A stretch of DNA of 46,713 nucleotides from Photobacterium sp. Ph5 (GTDB lineage: Bacteria > Pseudomonadota > Gammaproteobacteria > Enterobacterales > Vibrionaceae): contig NZ_JADQAQ010000006.1 in NCBI RefSeq assembly GCF_022129445.1, positions 1 to 46,713 of the forward strand, in the 5' to 3' direction. The notes under the pieces are model-generated. The model did not search any database, had not been told where the DNA came from, and saw only the letters and a program-made list of their open reading frames with translations. The translations under genes were made by a program, and so were the position numbers. Of this stretch, positions 17,830 through 26,712 are shown piece by piece; positions within the stretch are counted from its first letter, which is position 1, and each line of letters begins with the position of its first letter.

Positions 17830-20002
17830 GGTGTGCAGCTCCTGTTGTTACGCCTTGACTCAGTTGTTGAAGCACTTGATCTCGAGGACCATTAGCAATG
17901 ATGTGGCCTTTGTCGAGCACGATGATCCGATCGACTAATTGCAGTAGGGACATTTTGTGGGTGATCAAAATAAGGGTGCGTTGCTGAGACACTCTTGTCA
18001 TGTTGTGGATAAATTGCTTTTCAGCAGAGGCATCCATACTGGCGGTAGGTTCATCCATGAGTAGGATGGAAGGATCGGCTAAAATGGCACGGGCAAGTAC
18101 AACAGCTTGTCGTTGTCCACGAGATAGCGCAGCACCGCTTTCACCGACTTGTTTATCTAACCCTTCATTGTTCTCTGCGGTAAATTGTGCGACGCCTGAA
18201 AGATGGATTGCACGTAGCAATTGATGCTCGGTAACTTGGCGTTTACCAAACATAATGTTGTCGCGGATAGTGCCGTGGATCAGCGTGATGTCTTGTGGCA
18301 TGTAACCGATATTACGACGTAGATCGGCTGGGTGAATTTGCTTTGATTCCACGCCATCAAACAGGAGATGTCCCGCAGTTGGCTGATAGAGTCCAGCTAA
18401 CATTTTGGCAAGAGAGCTTTTGCCTGAACCGTTTTTCCCTAAGATAGCAACACGTTCACCGGGATTAATGGTGAAAGAGGTCGGTGCGAGGATCGCTTCA
18501 TCACTGTTTGGATAAGTAAATTCAATATGATTAGCGGTGATTTTTCCCTGTAGTCGTTGGCGATTGATCAAATGTCCTTTTTCTGAAAACTCGTCTTCTT
18601 GCTGCATGATCATATCGAGTTGACGCAATGCCGTGGCGGTTTGGTTGCCACGGGTTAGTAGGCTAGCGAGCTGTGCCATAGGTGACACTACTCGACCAGA
18701 TAACATGACGGCTGCGATAATGCCACCCATTGAAATATGCCCAGCAGAGACTTGGTAAACACCTAAGATCACAACAAAAATAGATGTTAGCTGAGTAATA
18801 TAAGTAGCAAGGTAAGAGACTGAATTAGAAAGCTCTTTGATTTTAAGTTGCCAGTCTGCGGTGTGGGCAATCATTTGTTGCCATGTATGCTGCATGATCC
18901 CTTCTGCAACATTGGATTTAATAGATTCAATCGCACTTAAACTTTCAATTAAGTGGGCGTTTTTAAGGCTAGAGAATTTATTCGACTCTTCTACGGCACG
19001 CTTTAATTTAGGTTGGATATAAGCTGTGTACAGCAAAATCACAACGCCAGAAAGCAGTGGGATCACCGCTAAATTGCCAGAGACAAAATAGATAATAAAT
19101 AAGAACAATAGTGCAAATGGTAAATCAACCAAGGTAGTGATGGTGGCTGATGTCAGCATGTCTCGTACGCTATCAAATTCACTCAATTGTTTTGCCATGC
19201 CACCCACGGACGGGGATTTTTTCTCAAGCGGCATGTTCATCGCTTTGGCAAATAAGCGTGATGAGACGATCACGTCGATTTTTTTACCTGCGATATCAAT
19301 TAAGTAGCTTCGCATATGGCGAATAATAAAATCGAAGGTGAAAGCGACAATAGCACCTGTTGCCAGCACCCAAAGCGATTCAAAGGCAAGGTTAGGTAAG
19401 ATCTTGTCGTACACATTCATCATAAATAGTGGTGAGATGAGTACGAATAGGTTGATTAATATCGAAGCAAATAAAGCATCACGATAAATAGGGCTGGCTT
19501 CTTTGATCATTACCCATAGCCAATGGCCTTCATTGACATGTAAGTGGGTATCGATACTTTTATCGCCACGCAGTTGTTTCTTAATTAAAAACGCATAGCC
19601 GGTATAAAGTACATTTAATTCATCGAGGGTGATTTCGGTTTCACCGCCATTTTCGGGTAATTGAATAATGGCTTTGTTTTCATCGTTATCAATGGAATAC
19701 AACATACAGGCACGTTTATCTTCTAATAATAAAACGCACGGCATTGAAATCGCTGAAATAGTTGTTAGTGGCTTTCTAAGAAGTTTGGCTTTAAGCCCTG
19801 CACGAGTGGCTGCTTGAGGGAAAATATCAGGCGTTAACCAAGCATTAGACAGGGGTAACCCTGCGACTAATGCCTCGCCAGAGCAAGGATTACCGTAATA
19901 TTCTGAGAGTAATACTAAGGCATCTAATAATGGATCTTCGGTAACGGATTGTGAGGCGGAAATATGCCATTGCTCATTTTGATTAACGGTCGTTGATACC
20001 AC
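17822..20002 (-). CDS. LapB-type type I secretion ABC exporter with C39-like domain
   Basis: This 726-residue exporter has a C39-peptidase-like domain (about 20-150), a six-helix membrane domain (about 165-450) and an ATPase domain with Walker A GKNGSGKSS and Walker B ILLMDEPTASMD. The N-terminal domain lacks the catalytic Cys expected in true C39 peptidases (the region reads LLSEYYGNPCSGEAL). It should bind the RTX substrate rather than cleave a leader. The ABC signature reads ALSRGQRQ in place of LSGGQ. The start is a GTG at 20002 with only a weak upstream purine stretch and no nearby in-frame ATG. It exports the adhesin encoded just upstream. Confidence 0.9.
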   Translation of the reverse strand: MVSTTVNQNEQWHISASQSVTEDPLLDALVLLSEYYGNPCSGEALVAGLPLSNAWLTPDIFPQAATRAGLKAKLLRKPLTTISAISMPCVLLLEDKRACMLYSIDNDENKAIIQLPENGGETEITLDELNVLYTGYAFLIKKQLRGDKSIDTHLHVNEGHWLWVMIKEASPIYRDALFASILINLFVLISPLFMMNVYDKILPNLAFESLWVLATGAIVAFTFDFIIRHMRSYLIDIAGKKIDVIVSSRLFAKAMNMPLEKKSPSVGGMAKQLSEFDSVRDMLTSATITTLVDLPFALLFLFIIYFVSGNLAVIPLLSGVVILLYTAYIQPKLKRAVEESNKFSSLKNAHLIESLSAIESIKSNVAEGIMQHTWQQMIAHTADWQLKIKELSNSVSYLATYITQLTSIFVVILGVYQVSAGHISMGGIIAAVMLSGRVVSPMAQLASLLTRGNQTATALRQLDMIMQQEDEFSEKGHLINRQRLQGKITANHIEFTYPNSDEAILAPTSFTINPGERVAILGKNGSGKSSLAKMLAGLYQPTAGHLLFDGVESKQIHPADLRRNIGYMPQDITLIHGTIRDNIMFGKRQVTEHQLLRAIHLSGVAQFTAENNEGLDKQVGESGAALSRGQRQAVVLARAILADPSILLMDEPTASMDASAEKQFIHNMTRVSQQRTLILITHKMSLLQLVDRIIVLDKGHIIANGPRDQVLQQLSQGVTTGAAHHE

Positions 20003-20035
20003 AGAAGGTTCTCTTACTTTTATTTAAATACGACA

Positions 20036-20065
20036 AATGGGAATAGATAAAAATCTATTCCCATT
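20036..20065 (-). terminator. Hairpin between RTX adhesin and exporter genes
   Basis: AATGGGAATAGAT and ATCTATTCCCATT form a perfect 13-bp stem with an AAAA loop (TTTT on the transcribed strand). No long T tract follows in the minus direction, so it is better read as a partial terminator or RNA-stabilising structure that keeps exporter expression below that of the adhesin. Confidence 0.6.
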
Positions 20066-20096
20066 ATTAAATGTTGATGCTAATTAATTAGATGAA

Positions 20097-23000
20097 TTAA
20101 CAAATGGCATCGTGGTGGTGATAAGTATCTAAAGCCACATTATCAGATGCGGCATGATGGCTATCATGGGCAAAGATCGCTTTTGCTTCGTTGCTATCAA
20201 GGAGGTGATTGGTGATCACACCTGCGTTTTTGATGAAAGTTTCAGTATTGGTATTTTTCAAGACAATGTTTAATTCATCATGATGCGCATCGACTTGTCC
20301 TTGGCTCTCAATGGTAATGAGTGTGTCGTTACCTTTACCTGAGAGAGATAACACATCTTCAATTGATGCTGAGTTATGGATCAAATCAGACAGATCTAAC
20401 TTATCGTGGTGAACATCGAAATCTGTGATGGTATCGGTTTCACGGTATAGGCTTTGGTTAGCAAATTTAAAGGTATCATTACCTTCGCCACCCGTTAGCG
20501 TATCGTTACCAAGACCACCTGCTAGGATGTCATTACCTTGGCCACCAAATAGCATGTCATCACCAAAGTTGCCATGTAGGGTATCGTTTCCTTGACCACC
20601 AAGTAACGTATCATTGCCAAAGTAGCCTTGTAGTTTATCGTTACCACCCTGACCAAAAATAATATCGTTACCATAACCGCCTTTGATGCTGTCATTACCG
20701 TCATGATCATTTGAAAGATCAAATGCATTCACATGGTGCTTGATAGCATCTGTAATATCAGACGCTTCTAGAGTACTTGCAGGTTTTCCTGATAGTTGAG
20801 CAACATGTTCTTTAAGGGCGCTATAGCCTTGCTCACCGTTAAAGTTAATGCTATCACCAAAAAGAATGTCATCACCTGAATAACCATTAATGATGTCATT
20901 ACCCTGTACACTTACATCACCTAGCATGAGATGAGCGATATTATTAGGATCAATGCCAGCAAGAGCCGTATGATCCGTATCATAAGGGTTTAAGTCTTCT
21001 GTATTAATATCGTGATTAATACCAATAGCTTCGACAGGTGATAATTCAGCTAACTTGTGAAATGCTTGCTGCGCGTACTCTTTTGCGCCTTCTATATTGG
21101 AGAACCAGTGGTGGTTATCAGTTGTTGGTTTACCGTCAGTTAATAAGTAAGTAATGTTGTTGTAATGTGTTTTATTCGCGTTTTGTTGTGTAAACCAAGT
21201 TGTTGCATGGTTAAACGCATCTTCATAATTGGTACCATTAAAAAGGTCGTGAATTTTATTAAAGAACCCTTTGGAGTACTCATCAATCAATGAATGTGCT
21301 TTATAATCAGATAAATTAATATTTACTGTTGTGGCATAGCCGTTCATTGCAATAAGAGATATATTAATATCACCGTATTTAACGCCATTATGGTTAGCAT
21401 TTGCGACAGTATCTTTTAAATTCATCAATACTGTATCTATCTGTTTTAATGCTGCTGTATAAGCATCAGAACTGCCATTGTACATGCTACTTGATGTATC
21501 TAAGATAAATGCAATATTGGTTTCTTCACCTTGGGTTAATTGAATCCCTTTAGTATCACCAATAATAATATCATTAGTAATTTCGTGGTGCGCATCACCA
21601 ATAATTACATTATCTGCATTTGCGTTAACTGCTGCGATATCGTGTACTGTGTTGTGAGTAGCAGCATCTTGTAAATTGACGTTAATAGAAAGGCGGTTAC
21701 TTATCTCATCGTTATGGTCGACAACATCAAGTCCAAATGTTTTCGCACCATTTAAGCCATCAAAATCTTCAGCTTTATTGATGTAATGCAAGCTGCGTAG
21801 TGCCGCTTCAAAGTCATTATTGCTCACCTCACCATTAGCAATTAGCTCCCAACGACCAGTTAGTTGATGTGTATTTACATCAGTATATGGTGCTACTTTT
21901 AGGGTAAAGTGTGCAGAGAATGCATCATCTAAGGTTAGGTGATCATGTTCGATATCAAAACCATTACGACCATCATTATTCACATCTGGTGTAATAGTGA
22001 TAGTTGCACTTTTTATTCCATTTTCACCGGCAAGATTGATATTAGACAGTAATGCCATTCCTTTGCTATTTTCACTGAATACGCCAGTAGTAGCATTTTC
22101 AAATATCCAGCCATGGTGGTTCATATTATCCGTATAGATGAATGGTGTTGTATCCACATTATTTTGCGCAAACTCACTTATTGCATGTAGTGCCGTTGCT
22201 TGTTGATGCATCACGACATTTACTGACAGTGTTTTATTTACCGCATTTTGATCATCAACCACATTGATGCCAAAAGATTTAGCTCCATTGAGACCTGTCA
22301 TACTGTCAGCAGTATTGCTGTAAGTCAGTGTTTGTAGCGCATGTTGGAAGTCTTCAACACATGGGTTAGTGCCTGCTTTAGCAACGAGTGTCCATGTTGC
22401 TTGAGCACTGTTGTGATCTGCAGTTAAAGTGAAAGTATCTTCTAGGGATTTTGCTAGTGTGAAGTGATCATGATCTGCATCAAAGCCGTTGTGATCTTTG
22501 CTCGCATTCATGCTAATAACAACACGAGAAAGATGTTGGCTATCTACGTCAGTCAGTTTTATATCAGACAGTAATGCTTGCTCGCCAGTCCCTTCGTGGT
22601 AACTACGTGTGATCCAGCCATTTTGCACATCATCAGCAGTTGTGATAGGCGCATCATTCATTAATAGGTTTACAGAAAATGCTTTATTTAGTGCATGCTG
22701 ATCATCCATAACATTGATGCCAAATGATTTAGCTGCATTTAATCCTGTCATGCTGTTAGCTGTATTTTCGTAACATAGTGCATGCAGTGCATTTTGGTAG
22801 TCTTCAACCGTTGTATATGCAGGATCTGTCGCCTGTAGTGTCCATGTCGCAGCGTTGTCATCATGAGCTGCTGTTAGGATAAATTTATGAGCTAGCTCTG
22901 GCGGTAAGCTGAAATGATCATGTATGGCATCAAAAGCATTATGATCTTTGCTTGCATCCATAGTGATAACAATACGATCAAGGTGTTCGCTATCAACATC

Positions 23001-25157
23001 TTTTAAGGCAATATCTGTTAGTAGCTGCTGAGGACCTGCATTTTCACTGTAAGTGCGAGTGATCCAGCCATTTTGCATATCGTCAGTTGCAGTGATTGGC
23101 GCATCGTTCATGATAACATTGATAGAGAAAGCATCGTTCGCTGCATGGTGATCATCAAAGACGTTAATACCGAAAGATTTTGCACCGTTAAGACCCGTCA
23201 TGGATTCTGCAGTATTTTCGTAGCTAATTGACTGTAGTGCCGCTTGGAAATCTTGCACGCTTAGCTGTGCGCCATTTTTTGTTGCTAGTGTCCATACCGC
23301 AGCACCATCTTCAACGTGCTGAACGAGGGTAAATTTATCGGCAAAAGCAGCATCTAAAGTAAAGTGATCATGCGCAGCATCGAAGCGATTAACATTACCC
23401 TCTGTTGTCATGGTGATCTCAACATAAGATAAATGCTGGCTATCAACATCTTGTAACGTAACGTTAGACAGTAATTGCTGTGGACCTGCGTTTTCACTGT
23501 AAGTGCGAGTGATCCAGCCATTTTGTACATCATCCGCCGTTGCGAGAGGTGCATCATTAACGTTATTCATAATAACGTTCACAGAGAAAGCATCATTTGC
23601 GGCATGGTGATCATCAAAGACATTGATACCAAAAGACTTCGCACCGTTAAGTCCCGTCATGGAGTCTGCGGTATTTTCATAGCTAATTGACTGTAGTGCG
23701 GCTTGGAAATCTTGCACACTTAACTGAGCGCCATTTTTAGCTGCTAGTGTCCATACTGCAGCACCATTTTCAACGTGTTGAACGAGTGTAAATTGATCGG
23801 CAAATTTAGGAGAAAGAGTAAAATGATCGTGTGCAGCGTCAAAGCGGTTGAAGTTTCCTTCAGTCGTCATGGTGATTTCAACATAAGATAAATGTTGGCT
23901 ATCCACATCACTAAGCGTTACGTGTGATAATAATTGCTGTTGGCCTGAATTTTCAGTGTAGTGGCACGTGATCCAACCGTCTTTTGCCTCATCTGCTGTA
24001 GCAATAGGTGAGTCATTCACATTAATAGGATCAAGTTTGATACTTAGACGGTTACTAAAGGCATTGTGATCATCGTAAACATCAAGACCAAGTGACTTTA
24101 AGCCATTAAGGCCTGTCATTGATTCTGAGGTATTAATGTACTGCACTGAACGAATTGCTTGTTCGAAATCATGAATAGATGCAGGTGCACCATCTTTGGT
24201 TGTTAAGATCCAGCTACCAGCATCTTTTGAATAATCAAATGATTGGATTAACTGGAACTTACTATTCATTGAAGCATCCAGTTGTAGGTACTCATGTGCA
24301 GCATCGTAGCCGTTAATACCATCGTGATTCACATCAGGCGTAATAGTGAAAATAGCTTTAGTTAATGTTTTGCTATCAACATCTGAAATTGTGGCATTTG
24401 GGATCAGGTATTGCGCACCTGTACCTTCTGTATATTGGGTGTAAATGTAGTTGTTTTTATTAGCATCGGGTGTTGTTAAATGTGGAGCATCGTTCATAGG
24501 AGTGACGTCTATATTGATAGTGTGAACCGAATTGGATGTTTCACCTTTTATGGTGAAATCGAATGAAGCATCACCATTGAAGTTTTTATCTGGGGTAAAA
24601 GTGATCGCTCCATTGTTATTAATGTGGAGTTGACCATGAGAAAGTGAAACATCTTGTTTTTCACCTGATAGACGAATGTTATTAATACTGACAATTTCGT
24701 TATTATTGGTATTAATATTTAACAATAAGCTATTATCTTCTTTTATTGAGTAATAATCTTTTGTGTCTGAATTATTAAATGGTGTTTCATTGATATGATT
24801 ATTAATATTTAGCTTTGATAATGATTGGGCATATTCATTATTGTTTAAGTCGCTACTTATTTCGCTATTTGGTGTTGTTGCAATAACTTCATTATTATTT
24901 CTTTCAATAGTGACATAGCCAAAATCACCACCGCCATTTACAGTATGACCTGCACTAGGTGCTGCTAATTGTGTTGGGTCTTTTCCGTCAAGAATATAAG
25001 AGTAAAGTGTGTTTAAATCAGATGGAGTAGTGTGTACAAGTGCATTGTTGCTTTGATTATTCACTGAATGGTTAATAGTATTGATGGTACTGTAACTATC
25101 TGAATTTATATTGGTATTTAAGGGGTGTTCTTTGTTGGCTAAGAGTGACGGTTTCAT
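20097..25157 (-). CDS. Large RTX adhesin with LapA-like retention module and vWA domain
   Basis: This 1686-residue type I secretion substrate starts with a LapA-like retention module. It has DGKDPTQLAAPSAG at 57-70, then a Gly-rich patch and FGYVTIERN at 79-87. A cadherin-like domain spans about 135-222. About six repeats of some 150 residues follow (225-1163) with SDVDS, FDAAHDHF and SMTGLNGAKSFGINV motifs. The vWA domain (about 1212-1400) has MIDAS DTSSS at 1220-1224 and LLTDGKP near 1338. RTX nonapeptides (GGxGNDxLx) occur at 1418-1436 and 1487-1565, with an uncleaved C-terminal secretion region after that. It probably mediates surface attachment or biofilm. RBS AGGGA supports the ATG. No LapD/LapG gene is in the window. 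Confidence 0.88.
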   Translation of the reverse strand: MKPSLLANKEHPLNTNINSDSYSTINTINHSVNNQSNNALVHTTPSDLNTLYSYILDGKDPTQLAAPSAGHTVNGGGDFGYVTIERNNNEVIATTPNSEISSDLNNNEYAQSLSKLNINNHINETPFNNSDTKDYYSIKEDNSLLLNINTNNNEIVSINNIRLSGEKQDVSLSHGQLHINNNGAITFTPDKNFNGDASFDFTIKGETSNSVHTINIDVTPMNDAPHLTTPDANKNNYIYTQYTEGTGAQYLIPNATISDVDSKTLTKAIFTITPDVNHDGINGYDAAHEYLQLDASMNSKFQLIQSFDYSKDAGSWILTTKDGAPASIHDFEQAIRSVQYINTSESMTGLNGLKSLGLDVYDDHNAFSNRLSIKLDPINVNDSPIATADEAKDGWITCHYTENSGQQQLLSHVTLSDVDSQHLSYVEITMTTEGNFNRFDAAHDHFTLSPKFADQFTLVQHVENGAAVWTLAAKNGAQLSVQDFQAALQSISYENTADSMTGLNGAKSFGINVFDDHHAANDAFSVNVIMNNVNDAPLATADDVQNGWITRTYSENAGPQQLLSNVTLQDVDSQHLSYVEITMTTEGNVNRFDAAHDHFTLDAAFADKFTLVQHVEDGAAVWTLATKNGAQLSVQDFQAALQSISYENTAESMTGLNGAKSFGINVFDDHHAANDAFSINVIMNDAPITATDDMQNGWITRTYSENAGPQQLLTDIALKDVDSEHLDRIVITMDASKDHNAFDAIHDHFSLPPELAHKFILTAAHDDNAATWTLQATDPAYTTVEDYQNALHALCYENTANSMTGLNAAKSFGINVMDDQHALNKAFSVNLLMNDAPITTADDVQNGWITRSYHEGTGEQALLSDIKLTDVDSQHLSRVVISMNASKDHNGFDADHDHFTLAKSLEDTFTLTADHNSAQATWTLVAKAGTNPCVEDFQHALQTLTYSNTADSMTGLNGAKSFGINVVDDQNAVNKTLSVNVVMHQQATALHAISEFAQNNVDTTPFIYTDNMNHHGWIFENATTGVFSENSKGMALLSNINLAGENGIKSATITITPDVNNDGRNGFDIEHDHLTLDDAFSAHFTLKVAPYTDVNTHQLTGRWELIANGEVSNNDFEAALRSLHYINKAEDFDGLNGAKTFGLDVVDHNDEISNRLSINVNLQDAATHNTVHDIAAVNANADNVIIGDAHHEITNDIIIGDTKGIQLTQGEETNIAFILDTSSSMYNGSSDAYTAALKQIDTVLMNLKDTVANANHNGVKYGDINISLIAMNGYATTVNINLSDYKAHSLIDEYSKGFFNKIHDLFNGTNYEDAFNHATTWFTQQNANKTHYNNITYLLTDGKPTTDNHHWFSNIEGAKEYAQQAFHKLAELSPVEAIGINHDINTEDLNPYDTDHTALAGIDPNNIAHLMLGDVSVQGNDIINGYSGDDILFGDSINFNGEQGYSALKEHVAQLSGKPASTLEASDITDAIKHHVNAFDLSNDHDGNDSIKGGYGNDIIFGQGGNDKLQGYFGNDTLLGGQGNDTLHGNFGDDMLFGGQGNDILAGGLGNDTLTGGEGNDTFKFANQSLYRETDTITDFDVHHDKLDLSDLIHNSASIEDVLSLSGKGNDTLITIESQGQVDAHHDELNIVLKNTNTETFIKNAGVITNHLLDSNEAKAIFAHDSHHAASDNVALDTYHHHDAIC
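22206..24002 (-). repeat. Four tandem ~450-bp coding repeats in the adhesin
   Basis: Residues 386-984 hold four consecutive copies of a domain of about 150 residues, with more divergent copies on each side. Copies 2 and 3 (about 401-531 and 554-684) differ at only about 13 of 131 residues. The DNA is also highly similar, so copy-number change by recombination, or assembly collapse, is plausible. Copies 4 and 5 share the variant DASKDHN/NASKDHN segment. Confidence 0.85.
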
Positions 25158-25520
25158 TTGCTATCCCTGATAAGATAAATGAAAAGTAATGATTGATAAT
25201 AATTTGTATGTATCAAATGGCATATATTATTCTCTAGCAGGATAGGTGTGAAGTTGCATTCTTGTTTTGGTTGTTAATCTTAATAAATTAAGCGTGTTTA
25301 AATATGGTTTGATTAATATATAATCCATATTTTAAAATATAGATATGATTGTTATTTTAAATTTAACTGTCATTACTTAAATATAAATAATAGAAGTATT
25401 GTTAAATTATTTTTAGGTATTTAACTCGCTCTGTTATTAAAAATAATTAATCATCTTATTATTGATTGAAAAGTGTTAAAATTATTAAGTTAATCGTATT
25501 GCAATAGAGTGAGGATTAAA
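25158..25520. other. AT-rich intergenic region between adhesin and SorC regulator
   Basis: This divergent 363-bp spacer is very AT-rich and must hold the promoters of both neighbours. I find no convincing small gene, RNA gene or long inverted repeat. The AT content would suit silencing by an H-NS-like protein, but that is inference. Confidence 0.5.
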
Positions 25521-26501
25521 ATGAGCATAAGCAGTACTGACAGTAACCATGTAGACAGTGATTTACTTACCGAGATCGCTATTGCTTATTATCAGGATGG
25601 TGCTACTCAAGAAGAGATCTCTCAGCGTTTTGGTATGTCTCGCGCTAAAGTCGGTCGTTTACTGCGTCGCGCGCGTGATGAAGGGGTAGTGGAAATTACC
25701 GTTAAATATCACCCTGTTTTTAGTGAAAAGTTAGAGCAGCAATTAATTGAGCGCTTTAATTTAAAACGCGCATTGGTTGCACTTGATCAGCCTGATGATG
25801 AAACCCAACGTCAGCAAGTGGCAAGTCTGGTTTCGAGCTACCTAACGACGACATTAACTGATGATATGGTGGTTGCGGTTGGACAGGGACGCAATATCGC
25901 GTCTATTGCTAATCATGTTGGTGTTGTCCCGCACCGTAAATGTCGTTTTGTTTCTGGTATTGGTGGTACGCACCGTTCAGGTAATGCGATTAATGCCGAT
26001 CATATTTGTCGCCAATTAGCGAAAAAATATGATGGTATTAGTGAAACCTTGTATGCCCCAGCTTATGTTGACGACATCATTGTGAAAGAAGCATTTATGA
26101 AAAATGGTACGGTAAAAGAAACCTTAGATCGTGCTCGTCGTGCTGACTTAGCGTTGGTTGGCGTCGGCGACATGAATGAAAATAGCCATATGGTGAAGTT
26201 AGGTTGGTTCACACCGCAAGAAATTGTAGAAGCCCGTATTCGTAAAGGTGTGGTCGGTGATATTGCGGGTTATGACTTTTTTGATAGCCACGGAAAACAA
26301 GCCGATACTATGATGAGTGATCGTGTTATTGGTTTAACCATGGAAGAGCTACGAAATATTCCTACGGTTGTGGTAACGGCAGCAGAAAATAGTAAAGCCT
26401 TAGCACTATTAGGGGCGCTGCGTTCTGGGGTTGTTGATGTATTAGCAACCAGTGTAAGTAATGCGCTCACTATTTTAAATTTAGATCAACAAATGAAGTA
26501 G
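25521..26501 (+). CDS. SorC/DeoR-family sugar-binding transcriptional regulator
   Basis: This 326-residue regulator has an N-terminal helix-turn-helix (about 19-50, DGATQEEISQRFGMSRAKVGRLL) and a C-terminal SorC/LsrR effector domain related to sugar-phosphate isomerases (VAVGQGRNI, VSGIGGTHRSGNAIN, LALVGVGD). Such proteins sense phosphorylated sugars or signals. The frame opens at a GTG at 25509, but the ATG at 25521 has GAGG at good spacing. No sugar operon is adjacent, so its targets are unknown. It diverges from the adhesin and might control it, but I see no evidence beyond position. Confidence 0.88.
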   Translation: MSISSTDSNHVDSDLLTEIAIAYYQDGATQEEISQRFGMSRAKVGRLLRRARDEGVVEITVKYHPVFSEKLEQQLIERFNLKRALVALDQPDDETQRQQVASLVSSYLTTTLTDDMVVAVGQGRNIASIANHVGVVPHRKCRFVSGIGGTHRSGNAINADHICRQLAKKYDGISETLYAPAYVDDIIVKEAFMKNGTVKETLDRARRADLALVGVGDMNENSHMVKLGWFTPQEIVEARIRKGVVGDIAGYDFFDSHGKQADTMMSDRVIGLTMEELRNIPTVVVTAAENSKALALLGALRSGVVDVLATSVSNALTILNLDQQMK

Positions 26502-26536
26502 TTTGATATTTAATCAGTTGATCTTAAAAATAAACG

Positions 26537-26561
26537 GCTATCACTGAAAGATGGTGATAGC
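26537..26561 (+). terminator. Hairpin after the SorC regulator
   Basis: GCTATCAC (26537-26544) pairs with GTGATAGC (26554-26561) around a 9-nt loop, 35 bp after the stop. The T tract is poor, so it may end the regulator transcript inefficiently. Confidence 0.5.
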
Positions 26562-26563
26562 AG

Positions 26564-26592
26564 TTGATAATAATGCTTTTAGCGCATAAAAT
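26564..26592 (+). promoter_or_regulatory. Sigma-70-type promoter of selC
   Basis: TTGATA (26564-26569), a 17-bp spacer and TAAAAT (26587-26592) form a near-consensus promoter. The tRNA begins 15 bp after the -10 box, so selC has its own promoter opposite to the selAB operon. Confidence 0.75.
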
Positions 26593-26607
26593 ACGTCACA
26601 CAAATGT

Positions 26608-26702
26608 GGAAGAACGGCGTATCCGGTGATGCGTCCGGATTTCAAATCCGGGTAGGGCTGCCAGCAGTCCTGGGTAGGTTCGACTCCTATGTTCTTCCGC
26701 CA
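26608..26702 (+). tRNA. selC: Selenocysteine tRNA (anticodon TCA)
   Basis: This 95-nt gene has the same length as E. coli selC. The 8-bp acceptor stem GGAAGAAC/GTTCTTCC is perfect, the anticodon loop reads ACTTCAAAT-like with TCA, and there is a long variable arm (GGGCTGCCAGCAGTCC), a T arm with GGTTCGACTCC and an encoded CCA end. It reads UGA at the Sec codon of fdoG with the help of SelB. It ends 10 bp from the convergent selB stop. Confidence 0.97.
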
Positions 26703-26712
26703 CTTCATTTGT

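Noticed and set aside
22206..24002. Regular repeats that could be mistaken for a CRISPR or satellite array
   Set aside because: The period is about 450 bp, in frame, and encodes cadherin-like protein repeats.
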